Source: Eledone cirrhosa
Lineage: Eukaryota > Mollusca > Cephalopoda > Octopoda > Eledonidae
NCBI GenBank assembly: GCA_964016885.1
Contig: OZ024743.1
Span: 190,983,892-191,047,891 of the forward strand
DNA: 64,000 nt
Reading direction: 5' to 3'
A program made the translations under genes and the position numbers. The notes under the pieces were generated by a model. It saw nothing but the letters and a program-made list of their open reading frames with translations, was not told the origin of the DNA and made no database searches. Below are positions 24,633 to 36,530 of the stretch, in pieces. Numbering within the stretch: the stretch's first letter is position 1; each line of letters starts with the position of its first letter.

Positions 24633-25272
24633 TAGCCGAATTACCCGCGCCATTCACATATTTTTTGTTTTGTAAGAAAATGATGATTGATTTTAAATCA
24701 GTGATATAATTTATGGAGAAAAACTCTGCATTTCAATATTACTCAAAGTTAAAATGTGATGCATGAAAAATTGGAAAACATTATTTTTTGTAATATATCA
24801 AATCAAAATTACATTATTCTTTTTTGATTCTTGTAAATAATTTTTTTTTAAAAATATATATTCAAAATGTTTGCGAATAGGCATCATATCTTGTCATTTA
24901 CCTATGGCTTAAATTTCATATAAATCGAAGGGGAAACATTTTCAGCGGGTGTTTGTGCCTCCGCGAACCCTAATAGGGGGTTTAACCCCCCAATAGGGTA
25001 TCTTAATATTATTGAAATTTGCTGAGATTTTGTGAATAGGCATCATATCTTATCATGTACCTATGGTTTAAATTTCATATATATTGAAGGGAAAACATTT
25101 TCAGCGGGGGTTTTTGCCCCCGGGAACCCTTTGATTAAAATGAAATATACTTATCCAAGTACCCTGGGCAATATAGTTTCAGAATATATATATGGTTATG
25201 GGGGTCTGTCTCCAAAACCATAAGAGTAGCTCGTGAACAAACAAACAAACAATAAGACAGGGTTACAACTTT
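24632..25272 (+). mobile_element. Unclassified repeat between (TA)n tracts
   Basis: Starts 'actagccgaattacccgcgc' and ends 'gaacaaacaaacaaacaata' and 'ggttacaacttt' before (TA)n. Internally a block 'aataggcatcatatctt' to 'aaacattttcagcggg' is repeated with a 157-bp period (24877 and 25034). No protein frame. It resembles 3' parts of LINE-type repeats that end in microsatellites, but I cannot assign a class. Confidence 0.4.
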
Positions 25273-25292
25273 ATATATATATATATATATAT

Positions 25293-25485
25293 AGGAAAAT
25301 GTTTGACCCCGAAGGCAGAACCCAAGCCGTTTCGACGGCTATTTCTGGACTCTAGAAATAGCCGTCGAAGCGGCTAGAGCACTGCCGTCGGGGTCAAGCA
25401 TTTTCTTATTACCAACTCTACTTCCCTAAGTATTGAGTACTCTGGTGCATTATGGTCCATCTGGTTCCTTACCACACCTCCTTCG

Positions 25486-25490
<5 letters not shown>
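25293..25490. mobile_element. Foldback element copy 3
   Basis: Core palindrome of about 118 bp: 'ttgaccccg.aggc.ga' and AGCCGT-TTCG-ACGGCT on the left, the inverse on the right (centre near 25351). Only the right outer arm ('agtattgagtactctggtgc', 'ttatggtccat') is present; the left outer arm is absent and (TA)n adjoins. Confidence 0.7.
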
Positions 25491-25529
<39 letters not shown>

Positions 25530-27115
25530 TATAATCTTTTTTTCCCAAGGCGACACACATACATATATACATATGGGAAAAAAGATTGTGTGTGTCATAT
25601 ATTAAATGAAAATATCCTGTGTCTTTTAGATCATGGTAGAGACATTTTATATCCAGGTCGATTTTCCTTTTCAACTTTTAAAATTGAGAAACTAATCACC
25701 AGTGAAAGGACTCAGTCGACATTCTCCTCTAAAACACCACGAGTATGTTTCCCCCTACAACTGTTGTCGAATAACTGAAAATCAAAACACTAATCATATA
25801 TGATTCTTCCCAAATTTTAGACTTCGTACTTCGTTAATCGTCAGATTGAATTAAAACTAGGTAGCTATTGTTACGCTTTAGTGGAGAAGACCTCGTTTAA
25901 CACCACCACCTATTATATGAGTTTCTCCTACAGATATTAATCTATTTCATGAATTTTAACTATGGTTCATGTTTAAGGATACCTCATTCCTGGAGGATGA
26001 AAATGTCGCCTTCCTCTTCTGATTGTCTCCTTTTTGTAAAGATAGGGATGATATAGCTCCTACTTCTAACAGGGAGAGCGACCATATAAATTGTTCCTTG
26101 TAGCCATGTATGTAGATGTAAGAAATGTAAATGTAACTACATGTGTATTAAGTGAAACATTACAACTTGCATCTCATAAAATCGTTCAGCTTATTAGAAA
26201 GAGAAATATGTGATTTAATACCAAGATTTCATGTAATTTGATAATGACGGCAACAGGTAGTCAACTTGACACATATTTCTTTTAACATTTAGCGCTAAAG
26301 TATCAATTTTTACAGCAAGAACGAATACAGAAATTGTGCATATGTAATTTTTTTATTTTTCTCGTATGTTTTTCATTGTATAATCAAATTCGAATACACA
26401 ATATATATAAGCTATTCAACACTTCAACCATACGCAATTCAGATTGTTATATCGGTTCGGAATAGGTTGAAAGATGTGCATGTGCCTCTACATTACTACC
26501 CACTTCTTTGAAACGAAACATCCTCCATTCAATGTCACTCACCATTTCACTAGAAATGTCATTTGTCTTCTTATATGCTTTTTTCTGTTGTTTCAAATAT
26601 ATTAGAGAAACTGGTACCGTTTGCAAACAGGTTCACTCAACATCTACGTAATATGCCTTTAAATAGTACAAACATCACATTTTCTCCATCACTTCACCTC
26701 CCCTATTCACGGTATCTCCCAGCTCTCAGTCTACGTTGTTGGTTTACACCATGATTCAACCATTACCCCTTACCACAAGGAATAACGTCCCCTTTTTTGC
26801 CTTGGATACTCACTTCCCTTTGGTATACAGACTGTAGTGAGCTTTAGCTAACACACCACAACGTGTACACAAAATACCTCACGTATTACTTCCACTTAAT
26901 ATCTATTTCTATAAATCAACATGGACAGAATATCATACACACACACATACATCATCACACAAACAATTAATAACTTCATACGTAGGTATAACCCTACATA
27001 TACACATATCTATACATAAGCTCCTACTGTTAAATGGCCTTCATCTCTTGATAGGAACCGAAGCACTGAAAGAATCTCCTTGTTAAATCAGTCTCCCCAG
27101 TAAAGTCTATGTTCA
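25491..27115. other. No gene recognised
   Basis: (TA)n at 25491-25526 followed by about 1.6 kb of AT-rich DNA. 'cacacatacatatatacata' at 25553-25572 and a nearby inverted 'ttttttcccaa' pair are the only local structure. Short frames at 26563-26754 have no domain. Confidence 0.5.
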
Positions 27116-27193
27116 ATGTCTGGCTATGTACTCTTTAAAGGCGTAAGAATATTTACCATATATATATGCCTACTCACCTGTACACAAACACAC

Positions 27194-27267
<74 letters not shown>

Positions 27268-27339
27268 ATATGTATATATATATATGCATATATATCTGTG
27301 TGTGTCTGTATGTGTCTGTGTGTGTATGTAGAACATATA

Positions 27340-27541
27340 TGTAGGTGGTAAAAGAAAACGAAAGACAGTCCTCAATTGGGAAGAGACCTGATATATTATA
27401 TTATTAATTTATTTTCATCCTTAGTCACCAGCTACAGAAAATGTCTTCCACTCAGATACCTCGGTACGTATTCACTCATTAGTCCTCTTTCATACACATC
27501 ACGCCATACACATATATGTGTGTATATATATATGTATATAA

Positions 27542-27573
<32 letters not shown>

Positions 27574-27790
27574 CTGTATGCGTGTGTGTGTCTATGTAGA
27601 AAATATCTGTAGGTGGGAAAAAGAAATCGAAAGACAGTCCTCAATTGGGAAAAGACCTGATATATTATATTATTAATTTATCTTCATCCTTAGTCACCAG
27701 CTACAGAAAATTTCTTCCACTCGGATATCTTGGTTCGTATTCACTCATTAGTCCTCTTTCATACACATCACGCCATACACATTGCATGGT
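27340..27790 (+). repeat. Tandem duplication, 267-bp period
   Basis: The block 'acagtcctcaattgggaa.ag' to 'cacatcacgccatacaca' occurs at 27365-27512 and 27632-27780. The two copies are separated by TA/TG microsatellites, which also precede the first. Few substitutions separate the copies. Confidence 0.75.
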
Positions 27791-27989
27791 TCTATATAAA
27801 TTTCAAACAATAATATAGCTTTCGGAGTTAATTACTGGGTATTCTGGTAATTTATTAACAATTCTGAATGCCTATACTTTGACAGATATGAGAAATAACG
27901 TCATATTTAGGAAATGATGAACAAATTGGTAATGTCAGGATTCCAAGATAAATACATCATTGTCTCCAATTGCACAATTCCTTTATCAG

Positions 27990-28119
<130 letters not shown>

Positions 28120-28228
28120 TATTTTCCGTTGTGTTGTAATATAAATATTACACACAGTAGATTATCAGCTCACGTAGAGTTTGCTCGACGGTTCCAGTTG
28201 TAGTTCCAAAAGTAATCCGGAGAAAAAT

Positions 28229-28672
28229 AGAAAGATTTGAATGGATACAGTTTAGTTGAAAGGAATTTATTGACACGTGTTTCTATAACAGTTACATAAC
28301 CTAAAACAGCTATCTACAAACTTTTAGTTATGCAGACATTCAATATTTCAATGTTATTATTTACTGTCATTTCATCAGAATAATATTACTGAGGACCTAT
28401 TTAGTTTTTATAGAGAATATTAGGAGGGAGGGGTGAAGTTGTTAGAAGAATAGTTGAAGGAGTGGTTTTTCGATAGCAGTGAGAATTCTTGGTGGCAGTG
28501 AGTAATTAGATTCCCATCTGTTGTTTTGACATTTTTTATAGAATATATTATTGGTTATTTTTCTAAATCTATAGAAGGATTAGAGATAGTGAAGATATGC
28601 GTGGTTGGTTTTGTGTTTGCACTTAATTAACATTCAGACTTAAATTTTTCTTTCAAGTGTACGTATCCTTTC
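28229..28672 (-). repeat. Penelope terminal repeat, left arm
   Basis: 444-bp arm. In element sense (minus strand) it carries CTGATGA followed, after AATG...CATT, by GAAA, which recalls a hammerhead core, but the bases that should form helix I do not pair. Confidence 0.75.
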
Positions 28673-28969
28673 ACCCACGCATTCACACACAAATATATTT
28701 GCACACCTCTACAAAATACATATACACACAATTCACATATTCATACTTACATATATATACACATGCATACACATATATATACACACATGTATTCATGTAC
28801 ATACATACGCGCTCATGTGTATACATTTTCATACTCAACTTATCTTTATATACACACGTATAGACACACACATATATACATACATACTCTAGTCCATGTG
28901 TACACACATACACATACATACACATCCATATACACATATATACATACACATATATACATACATATATAC

Positions 28970-29032
<63 letters not shown>

Positions 29033-29355
29033 CATACATACACAAACATACATATACACACATATACATATATATATATATATATAAGCACTTTAATACA
29101 TGAATACACTTACATCTAACTATACACATCAAACATATATATATATTTACTTATTTATATACATTTTCACATATATATACATACTTATGGACGTTTTTAG
29201 ACACATTCATTATCGCATATTTGTACCTATTCTCATCAGCATATCTTTTCATTATTAGTATGGTAATTTAAGGTTATTAATATATGTTGAGAAGAGATTG
29301 TTTTTATATTTTTCTAACTAGATTAAGGTTTATATAGTTGGGGGATGTCCCTCTT
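28673..29355. repeat. TA/CA-rich low-complexity block
   Basis: Mixed 'catacacatatat' repeats with pure TA at 28978-29025 and 29069-29085. Tyr-Ile-His frames on both strands are artefacts of this composition. Confidence 0.8.
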
Positions 29356-30493
29356 TTATGTAATATTCGGCTTGTAGTGGGAAAAAAGGGTTTTAGTTCT
29401 GTGACGGCAGAATAATGTTCGTTCAATTCTGTTATTCAGCAGTTTCTTCTTGTGTGTGATTATGTAATAAATCTCAAGATTACACAATTTGCAGAAATTT
29501 TGGCTCCTGGAAAAGCTTTGGGTTTTAGCTAATTTTTCCCATTTTAGGGTAAACTTTTGATCGCTATCCCTGAGCGTCCAAGCTTTTTCTGCTAGAGTTG
29601 TTACATTTCTTTGGCTCTGGTGTTTTATTGAGTAAGAATGCCTATACAATCGAGATTTAAACGATGTTGCCGTTGATCCCACGTAATACCACTCGTTGCC
29701 TCCGGATTTAATGGTACACTTATAAATAATATTTTTTTCCAGGCAGTTATTGCCGAGGGGGCAGTTGTCAGGATAGGTGCAGTTACAGTTGTGTACGTTG
29801 GGTTTTCTCTGGAGTAGTATTGCGGACGAACTTAGGTGTGGTTTATTTATGTTCTGTAGTGTATTGTCTACTGTTTTTTTTGTGTTCTTTGTACTTAAGT
29901 TCTTAGTGTTTTCGTTTAACCTTCTAGTATTGATCTTTTTTATGTGTTGTTCAAGGTTTAACGCTGTAGAGTATGACAGTCTTATAGTGGTAGGGTTTAG
30001 GATTTTGTGGTATTTGTGTGATGTGGGGAAAATGTCTTTTAATTATTTTAAAGAAGAGTACTGGTAAATTTGTACTAATGGAGCTATTGTATTCGGGGTT
30101 ATACCATAAGTACTCTTTGCATCGCTTTCTATTAGTTTTGTTTGTTGGTTTACTGGTGTGCATACTATGGTAGTAAGTGTGGTTTGGTGTTGTGTTATTA
30201 TATCTACCTATGTGGGATTTATTTTGGGTGTTTTGATTGTTCCCATCTATGTACTCTATTTTGTTGAGGTAGCCTGCTTTACTAAGGGCGTTATCGTAGT
30301 ACTCGGCGTGTTCCTTAAATACTTGTATGTTAGAAGATAGACCCGAGATTCTAAGGGAAATATTTTTAAGGATAGATTTAATTATAGAGATGGGGTGGTT
30401 AGACCCAACATTTACGTATTTGAGATTTTCATTCAATTTATGAAACGGTTTAATCAAACCAGAGTTTAAATTGAGTGTGACATCCAGGAAGTT

Positions 30494-30508
<15 letters not shown>
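29356..30508 (-). pseudogene. Penelope-like protein, RT end plus GIY-YIG endonuclease
   Basis: Read from 30508 downwards: FNFLDVTLNL, then SNHPISIIKSILKNISLRIS and EYYDNALSKAGY, typical of the RT C-terminus (thumb). LFFKIIKRHFPH follows, and after a single frameshift near 30027, HKYHKILNPTTIRLSYS. The linker has CNCTYPDNCPLGNNC, a zinc-binding cluster. The endonuclease begins EWYYVGSTATSFKSRLYRHS (GIY-YIG core with the following Arg and His), continues TTLAEKAWTLRD, and ends with CKLCN and NNRIERTLFCRH, which includes the likely catalytic Glu. The stop is at 29356. The RT palm motifs are missing because of the 5' truncation, so the copy cannot move itself. Confidence 0.85.
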
Positions 30509-31051
<543 letters not shown>

Positions 31052-31355
31052 AATTGAAACAAAATGAAAACGAAATTTCATTTCTCACTCTTAGTATGGC
31101 ACTTACTTAAATGTAAGTATGCATGTATACGTACATACATATATGTATACAGACGTACAGTAGCATGCACATATATATATATATATATATACATATATAC
31201 ATACATATGCATACAGGTACACATACATATATGCACGTATCAGTTTAGCGGCGCTAACGTCGCTTTGTTCGTTTGTAAACAAACTGAACAGCCTGAATTT
31301 ATGCCATACGGTGTTAAGGCAACCACGTCACCTTTTTGTTCAACACTGACACAGG

Positions 31356-31400
31356 AACGATGTACTAGTTTCAAGCTTGTTAGCTATCATCAGCACCGTT
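31356..31400 (-). ncRNA. Hammerhead-like ribozyme, array unit in left arm
   Basis: The same 45-nt core as the right array, on the minus strand: helix I AACGGTG/CATCGTT, CTGATGA, AGCT-AACA-AGCT, GAAAC, ACTAGT. Confidence 0.6.
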
Positions 31401-32037
31401 TACCCATCTGCCAGATAGTTGAACGTTCGAAAGTATATACTTTCCTTATGAAAATTAACGGCTGAGCAGCCTAATTTGCATATTGAGTGAGTTAAATCGG
31501 TCAGGCATACCGAAAACGATAAATTGAAACAAAATGAAAACGAAATTTCATTTCTCACTCTTAGTATGGCACTTACTTAAATGTAAGTATGCATGTATAC
31601 GTACATACATATATGTATACAGACGTACAGTAGCATGCACATATATATATATATATATACATATATACATACATATGCATACAGGTACACATACATATAT
31701 GCACGTATCAGTTTAGCGCCGCTAAACTGATACGTGCATATATGTATGTGTACCTGTATGCATATGTATGTATATATGTATATATATATATATATATGTG
31801 CATGCTACTGTACGTCTGTATACATATATGTATGTACGTATACATGCATACTTACATTTAAGTAAGTGCCATACTAAGAGTGAGAAATGAAATTTCGTTT
31901 TCATTTTGTTTCAATTTATCGTTTTCGGTATGCCTGACCGATTTAACTCACTCAATATGCAAATTAGGCTGCTCAGCCGTTAATTTTCATAAGGAAAGTA
32001 TATACTTTCGAACGTTCAACTATCTGGCAGATGGGTA

Positions 32038-32082
32038 AACGGTGCTGATGATAGCTAACAAGCTTGAAACTAGTACATCGTT
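32038..32082 (+). ncRNA. Hammerhead-like ribozyme, right array unit 1
   Basis: All parts of a type I hammerhead are in order. Helix I: AACGGTG (32038-32044) with CATCGTT (32076-32082), seven pairs including one G-U. Core CTGATGA at 32045-32051. Helix II: AGCT (32053-32056) and AGCT (32061-32064) around loop AACA. GAAA at 32066-32069. Helix III: AC (32069-32070) with GT (32073-32074); ACTAGT is self-complementary, so helix III may be stable only in a dimer, as known for some minimal animal hammerheads. Predicted cut after A32075. Weak points: T-T at the 10.1/11.1 pair, normally G-C, and A rather than C at the cleavage site. Confidence 0.6.
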
Positions 32083-32505
32083 CCTGTGTCAGTGTTGAAC
32101 AAAAAGGTGACGTGGTTGCCTTAACACCGTATGGCATAAATTCAGGCTGTTCAGTTTGTTTACAAACGAACAAAGCGACGTTAGCGCCGCTAAACTGATA
32201 CGTGCATATATGTATGTGTACCTGTATGCATATGTATGTATATATGTATATATATATATATATATGTGCATGCTACTGTACGTCTGTATACATATATGTA
32301 TGTACGTATACATGCATACTTACATTTAAGTAAGTGCCATACTAAGAGTGAGAAATGAAATTTCGTTTTCATTTTGTTTCAATTTATCGTTTTCGGTATG
32401 CCTGACCGATTTAACTCACTCAATATGCAAATTAGGCTGCTCAGCCGTTAATTTTCATAAGGAAAGTATATACTTTCGAACGTTCAACTATCTGGCAGAT
32501 GGGTA

Positions 32506-32550
32506 AACGGTGCTGATGATAGCTAACAAGCTTGAAACTAGTACATCGTT
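32506..32550 (+). ncRNA. Hammerhead-like ribozyme, right array unit 2
   Basis: Identical 45-nt core, 468 bp after unit 1. Two such cuts would release a 468-nt RNA monomer. Confidence 0.6.
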
Positions 32551-32973
32551 CCTGTGTCAGTGTTGAACAAAAAGGTGACGTGGTTGCCTTAACACCGTAT
32601 GGCATAAATTCAGGCTGTTCAGTTTGTTTACAAACGAACAAAGCGACGTTAGCGCCGCTAAACTGATACGTGCATATGTATGTGTACCTGTATGCATATG
32701 TATGTATATATGTATATATATATATATATATATGTGCATGCTACTGTACGTCTGTATACATATATGTATGTACGTATACATGCATACTTACATTTAAGTA
32801 AGTGCCATACTAAGAGTGAGAAATGAAATTTCGTTTTCATTTTGTTTCAATTTATCGTTTTCGGTATGCCTGACCGATTTAACTCACTCAATATGCAAAT
32901 TAGGCTGCTCAGCCGTTAATTTTCATAAGGAAAGTATATACTTTCGAACGTTCAACTATCTGGCAGATGGGTA

Positions 32974-33018
32974 AACGGTGCTGATGATAGCTAACAAGCT
33001 TGAAACTAGTACATCGTT
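32974..33018 (+). ncRNA. Hammerhead-like ribozyme, right array unit 3
   Basis: Identical 45-nt core, 468 bp after unit 2. Confidence 0.6.
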
Positions 33019-33441
33019 CCTGTGTCAGTGTTGAACAAAAAGGTGACGTGGTTGCCTTAACACCGTATGGCATAAATTCAGGCTGTTCAGTTTGTTTACA
33101 AACGAACAAAGCGACGTTAGCGCCGCTAAACTGATACGTGCATATATGTATGTGTACCTGTATGCATATGTATGTATATATGTATATATATATATATATA
33201 TGTGCATGCTACTGTACGTCTGTATACATATATGTATGTACGTATACATGCATACTTACATTTAAGTAAGTGCCATACTAAGAGTGAGAAATGAAATTTC
33301 GTTTTCATTTTGTTTCAATTTATCGTTTTCGGTATGCCTGACCGATTTAACTCACTCAATATGCAAATTAGGCTGCTCAGCCGTTAATTTTCATAAGGAA
33401 AGTATATACTTTCGAACGTTCAACTATCTGGCAGATGGGTA

Positions 33442-33486
33442 AACGGTGCTGATGATAGCTAACAAGCTTGAAACTAGTACATCGTT
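33442..33486 (+). ncRNA. Hammerhead-like ribozyme, right array unit 4
   Basis: Identical 45-nt core, 468 bp after unit 3. The partial unit that follows stops before its core. Confidence 0.6.
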
Positions 33487-33724
33487 CCTGTGTCAGTGTT
33501 GAACAAAAAGGTGACGTGGTTGCCTTAACACCGTATGGCATAAATTCAGGCTGTTCAGTTTGTTTACAAACGAACAAAGCGACGTTAGCGCCGCTAAACT
33601 GATACGTGCATATATGTATGTGTACCTGTATGCATATGTATGTATATATGTATATATATATATATATGTGCATGCTACTGTACGTCTGTATACATATATG
33701 TATGTACGTATACATGCATACTTA

Positions 33725-33734
33725 TATATATATG

Positions 33735-33818
<84 letters not shown>
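33725..33818 (+). repeat. (TA)n microsatellite
   Basis: About 94 bp of TA with two TGTA interruptions, at the right end of the 468-bp array. Confidence 0.9.
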
Positions 33819-33820
<2 letters not shown>

Positions 33821-33821
<1 letters not shown>

Positions 33822-33890
33822 ATAATTGTTTCTACATTTGACACAAGGCCAGTAATTACCCAATACATTACTGGTACTTTAAATTATTTA
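33821..33890 (-). mobile_element. SINE tail fragment, reversed
   Basis: 'aataattgtttctacatttg' and 'acacaaggccagtaattacc' are the inverse of the short-tail SINE 3' end; the rest of the SINE is missing. Confidence 0.7.
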
Positions 33891-34148
33891 CCCTGATAGT
33901 GGGGTTAAGCACACTCGGAGAAATGGAAAAAGATGAGTATTGACGTACATGGGAGTCGAAAATATTCTTACTTGACATTACAGTTGCTAAGATTATAGCT
34001 TCTAATTTGAATGGAAAACGACGGGTGATATGTTGGTGTAAATGGTAGCACAGTGGTCTGGATAACCAAAGCTGTGGGTTTGACTCCGATGTACGTCAAT
34101 ACTCATCTTTTTCCATTTCTCCGAGGGTTCTTAACCCCACTATCAGGC
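33890..34148. repeat. 67-bp inverted repeat
   Basis: 'gatagtggggttaagcacac' to 'gacgtacatgggagtc' (33895-33956) is the inverse of 34083-34146, with a few differences. The loop of about 125 bp holds a tRNA-like promoter. Confidence 0.65.
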
Positions 34149-34503
34149 TAAATAATTTTCTTTAATTTCTTTAGTCAAAACACGGCGGTAGTTTACATTT
34201 ATAATTTCAAACTCGCTCGCTGTTTCGAAAATATTCTTACTTGACATTTACAGTTGCTAAGATTATAGCTTCTAATTTGAATGGAAAAAGACGGGTGATG
34301 TGTTGGTGTAATGGTAGCACTGTGGTCTGGATAGCCAAAGATGTGGTTTCAACTACCATATACGTCAAAACTCATCTTTTCCCATTTCTCCGAGGATTCT
34401 TAACCCCAATATCAGGCTAAATAATTTCTTTAATTTCTTTAGTCAAAATACGGCGATAGGTTACATTTATAATAATTTCAAACCCGCTCGCCGATTCGAA
34501 AAT
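33956..34503 (+). repeat. 270-bp tandem repeat with tRNA-like promoter
   Basis: Two copies (33956-34224 and 34225-34495), with the start of a third (34496 on). Each contains 'gttggtgtaatggtagcac' (A-box-like) and 'gtgggtttgactcc' or its variant (B-box-like) about 35 bp later, and ends with 'catctttttccatttctccg'. The tRNA-like part does not form a full cloverleaf by eye. Probably a tRNA-derived SINE duplicated in tandem. Confidence 0.6.
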
Positions 34504-34739
34504 ATTATTACTTGATATATATATATATGTATATATATATGGAAAACAAAGAATCAGTGACACTTTTATTTGTATAAAATCATTTTTTAATGATTTCATA
34601 CGAATGGAGCAGTTCCAGACGTACAAATTTAATGTATATATAAAATAAATATACATAACATCTACTAACGTATAGAGGTATGGAGGAGCTTTGTTGACTG
34701 AAATTATTTCCGAATCCCCTTCGAGATGACACCCTTCAT

Positions 34740-34810
34740 TAGATAAAATAAAGTACCAGTAATACACTGGAATAATTGCTGGCCCTGTGCCAAAAGTAGA
34801 AACAATTATA
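34740..34810 (+). mobile_element. SINE tail fragment
   Basis: 'gataaaataaagtaccagta' to 'gtagaaacaattata', the last 70 bp of the short-tail SINE, joined to (TA)n. Confidence 0.75.
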
Positions 34811-35095
34811 TATATATATATGTGTGTGTATATTGTTATACTTTGGGAGGGTCATGTTGCCAATAAGAAACACACGCACCAGTCGCATTCACTTCAATTT
34901 ATTATAAGTTAAATTTATAAATTTAGGAATTTATAAATTTCCGGTTGGTCGGTTGGTTCCACAACCAGCCGATTGTTTATATATTGTCAAAGTTCTATCG
35001 TCACACATTCTGTGACCTCTTCAGTAACTGGGGATTCTTTTCTTTGATTTTGTGCCTCTCTTTTGTTCTGTCCTACGCCATCTTGTTGGCATGTA
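34811..35095. other. Unassigned block
   Basis: Contains 'ataaatttaggaatttataa', an inverted pair, and 'ggttggtcggttggtt' with partial inverse. It may be part of a repeat, but no class is clear. Confidence 0.4.
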
Positions 35096-36530
35096 TATTA
35101 TGAACTTTTTCTTCGGCCCAGATCTTTTCCCAGAATTCTTGCACTTCCTCCTTGGGTGGTATTGATTTAGCAGTTATTTTTTTACTTTTTATTTATTGAC
35201 TTGCCAATTTTTCTGTAGAAGTTTCTTTGGTTGTTTTTGAACATATTATTGTCCTTATAGAATCTAGATCGTTTTTCAAAGCGGCTTATACGAGCAGCTT
35301 TGGCCGACACTTTTTGCTTGATTATTTCTATCAGCATGTCTATGTCACTTGTTGATTTTATACTCTATTTTCTTTTCAATTTTCTAAGTTTAGTTTGTTT
35401 AATGTGATCACCTACTTTGTAGTTTGTTAACATTTCTATGTCAGATCGGAGAAGGTTTATTTGGCGATTGATGTTCTCTTGCCAAATAGATTTCTTGTGG
35501 GAATTCCTTTGTTTTTTTCATTTTCCCTCCACATATGTGAGTGGTGACTTTAGCCGATGCATAATATAGATGATTTAAATCAGTAATGTTTAGTTTGTTT
35601 GTGATGATAATGGTTTGAGAATTATGTTAGTCTTGTGTATTATCTTTTGGTTCGGTTTGGAGTTCTGGATCTTAGGGAGATTGTCTCGTTCCCCCATGTC
35701 AGATTCTTTCATTTTCATCCATTCGATCATAATTTCATCCTTCAAGTTGGCAAGTTCATTCTCATTCATTTCTTTATCATTTACGATCTCATTGTTTGGA
35801 GTTTCATCTTGAGCATGCACTCCCTCCACTTTTTCGATCCTTTCTTTAATTTGTTCTGTTGTCAGTGATTCCACCCCAACCCTGGGATTCGAAGTGTTAC
35901 AATTTACCTCGTTTTCACTGACACGTTTCATTTTCCCTTCGCTGACTTTGTGCTAATAGTTTGATCTAATCAATTTCTATATTAGTTAGTAACTTTTTTT
36001 TACAATATTTCTTCGTATATTGGCTAGTTTGTTACTGTCAATATAGCCTCTGTTTTCGGGATGTTTCTTTTTCTAGTTGATATATGTCTGTTCTGTATTC
36101 GATCTATTTGATGGCAGTGTAGAAATCCTCAAGGACTTCTTTATTGTCTTCCTTTGACCATTTTTCTCTCTTTTTCTTTCGATTTCTTGGTGGTGAGCAT
36201 GGAGGGCCAGCTGTAGGAGTATTCCGGTGATGGGAGGTCTCCAGCTCCGAAATGATGGGAAGGTTTAACCTTTAGCTGATTTTTCGACCCCAGTCTGGTT
36301 CCTCTGTGAGAGACTCGGCCCTTTATGACCCGGGTAACGGCCGATCCGGTATGAGATTTTACCATTTGACATTTACTTTATTTTGTCGCGTTGTATCCTT
36401 AACCGCCAAGGGGTAATCATTTCGTGTTACCACTTCTAGGACGAGTGTCAACCAAACTAGAGGGGTCGTCCTCCCCTATAGACACGGCTATTCCCCGCCG
36501 GCCGCCATTCCGGTATTTCATGGTCACGGG
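35096..36530 (-). pseudogene. RLE-type LINE family X, 5' part (copy 1)
   Basis: This is a second copy of the first third of the LINE at 40.9-43.9 kb, including the GC-rich 5' UTR (about 36400-36530). On the minus strand it encodes the basic N-terminus near 36140-36365, then from 35931 a Glu/Asn/Lys-rich stretch (NEVNCNTSNPRVGVESLTTE, NEIVNDKEMNENELANLKDE, IEWMKMKESDM) nearly identical to copy 2. The match ends abruptly at 35096, before the RT. Several frame breaks and stops are present. A dead fragment. Confidence 0.75.

Larger units (their letters stand above)
31052..33724. repeat. 468-bp tandem repeat array with one inversion
   Basis: One full unit and a 0.2 kb part run in one direction (31052-31722); from the palindrome at 31714-31734 the repeat runs the other way for four full units (boundaries about 31724, 32191, 32659, 33127, 33595) plus a part to 33724. 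The period is exactly 468 bp. Units look identical except for TA-run length. Landmarks in right-array sense: 'gctaaactgatacgtgcata', a TA tract, 'cttacatttaagtaagtgcc', 'gaaatgaaatttcgttttca', 'taggctgctcagccgttaat', the hammerhead-like core, 'gtttgtttacaaacgaac' and 'gacgttagcgcc'. Small frames repeat once per unit but are not conserved as a protein in any evident way. Both ends run into TA-rich DNA. Confidence 0.9.

Noticed and set aside
31722..33308. A 60-residue and a 66-residue frame repeated every 468 bp
   Set aside because: Their identity simply reflects the near-identical DNA repeat; part of the 60-residue frame is a TA tract, and neither has a start context or domain.
31052..33724. 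CRISPR-like array
   Set aside because: Units are 468 bp and contiguous, with no spacer/repeat alternation; the rest of the window is clearly animal DNA.
34031..34092. Functional tRNA gene
   Set aside because: A- and B-box-like motifs are present, but no full cloverleaf or acceptor stem can be drawn, and the block is tandemly repeated.
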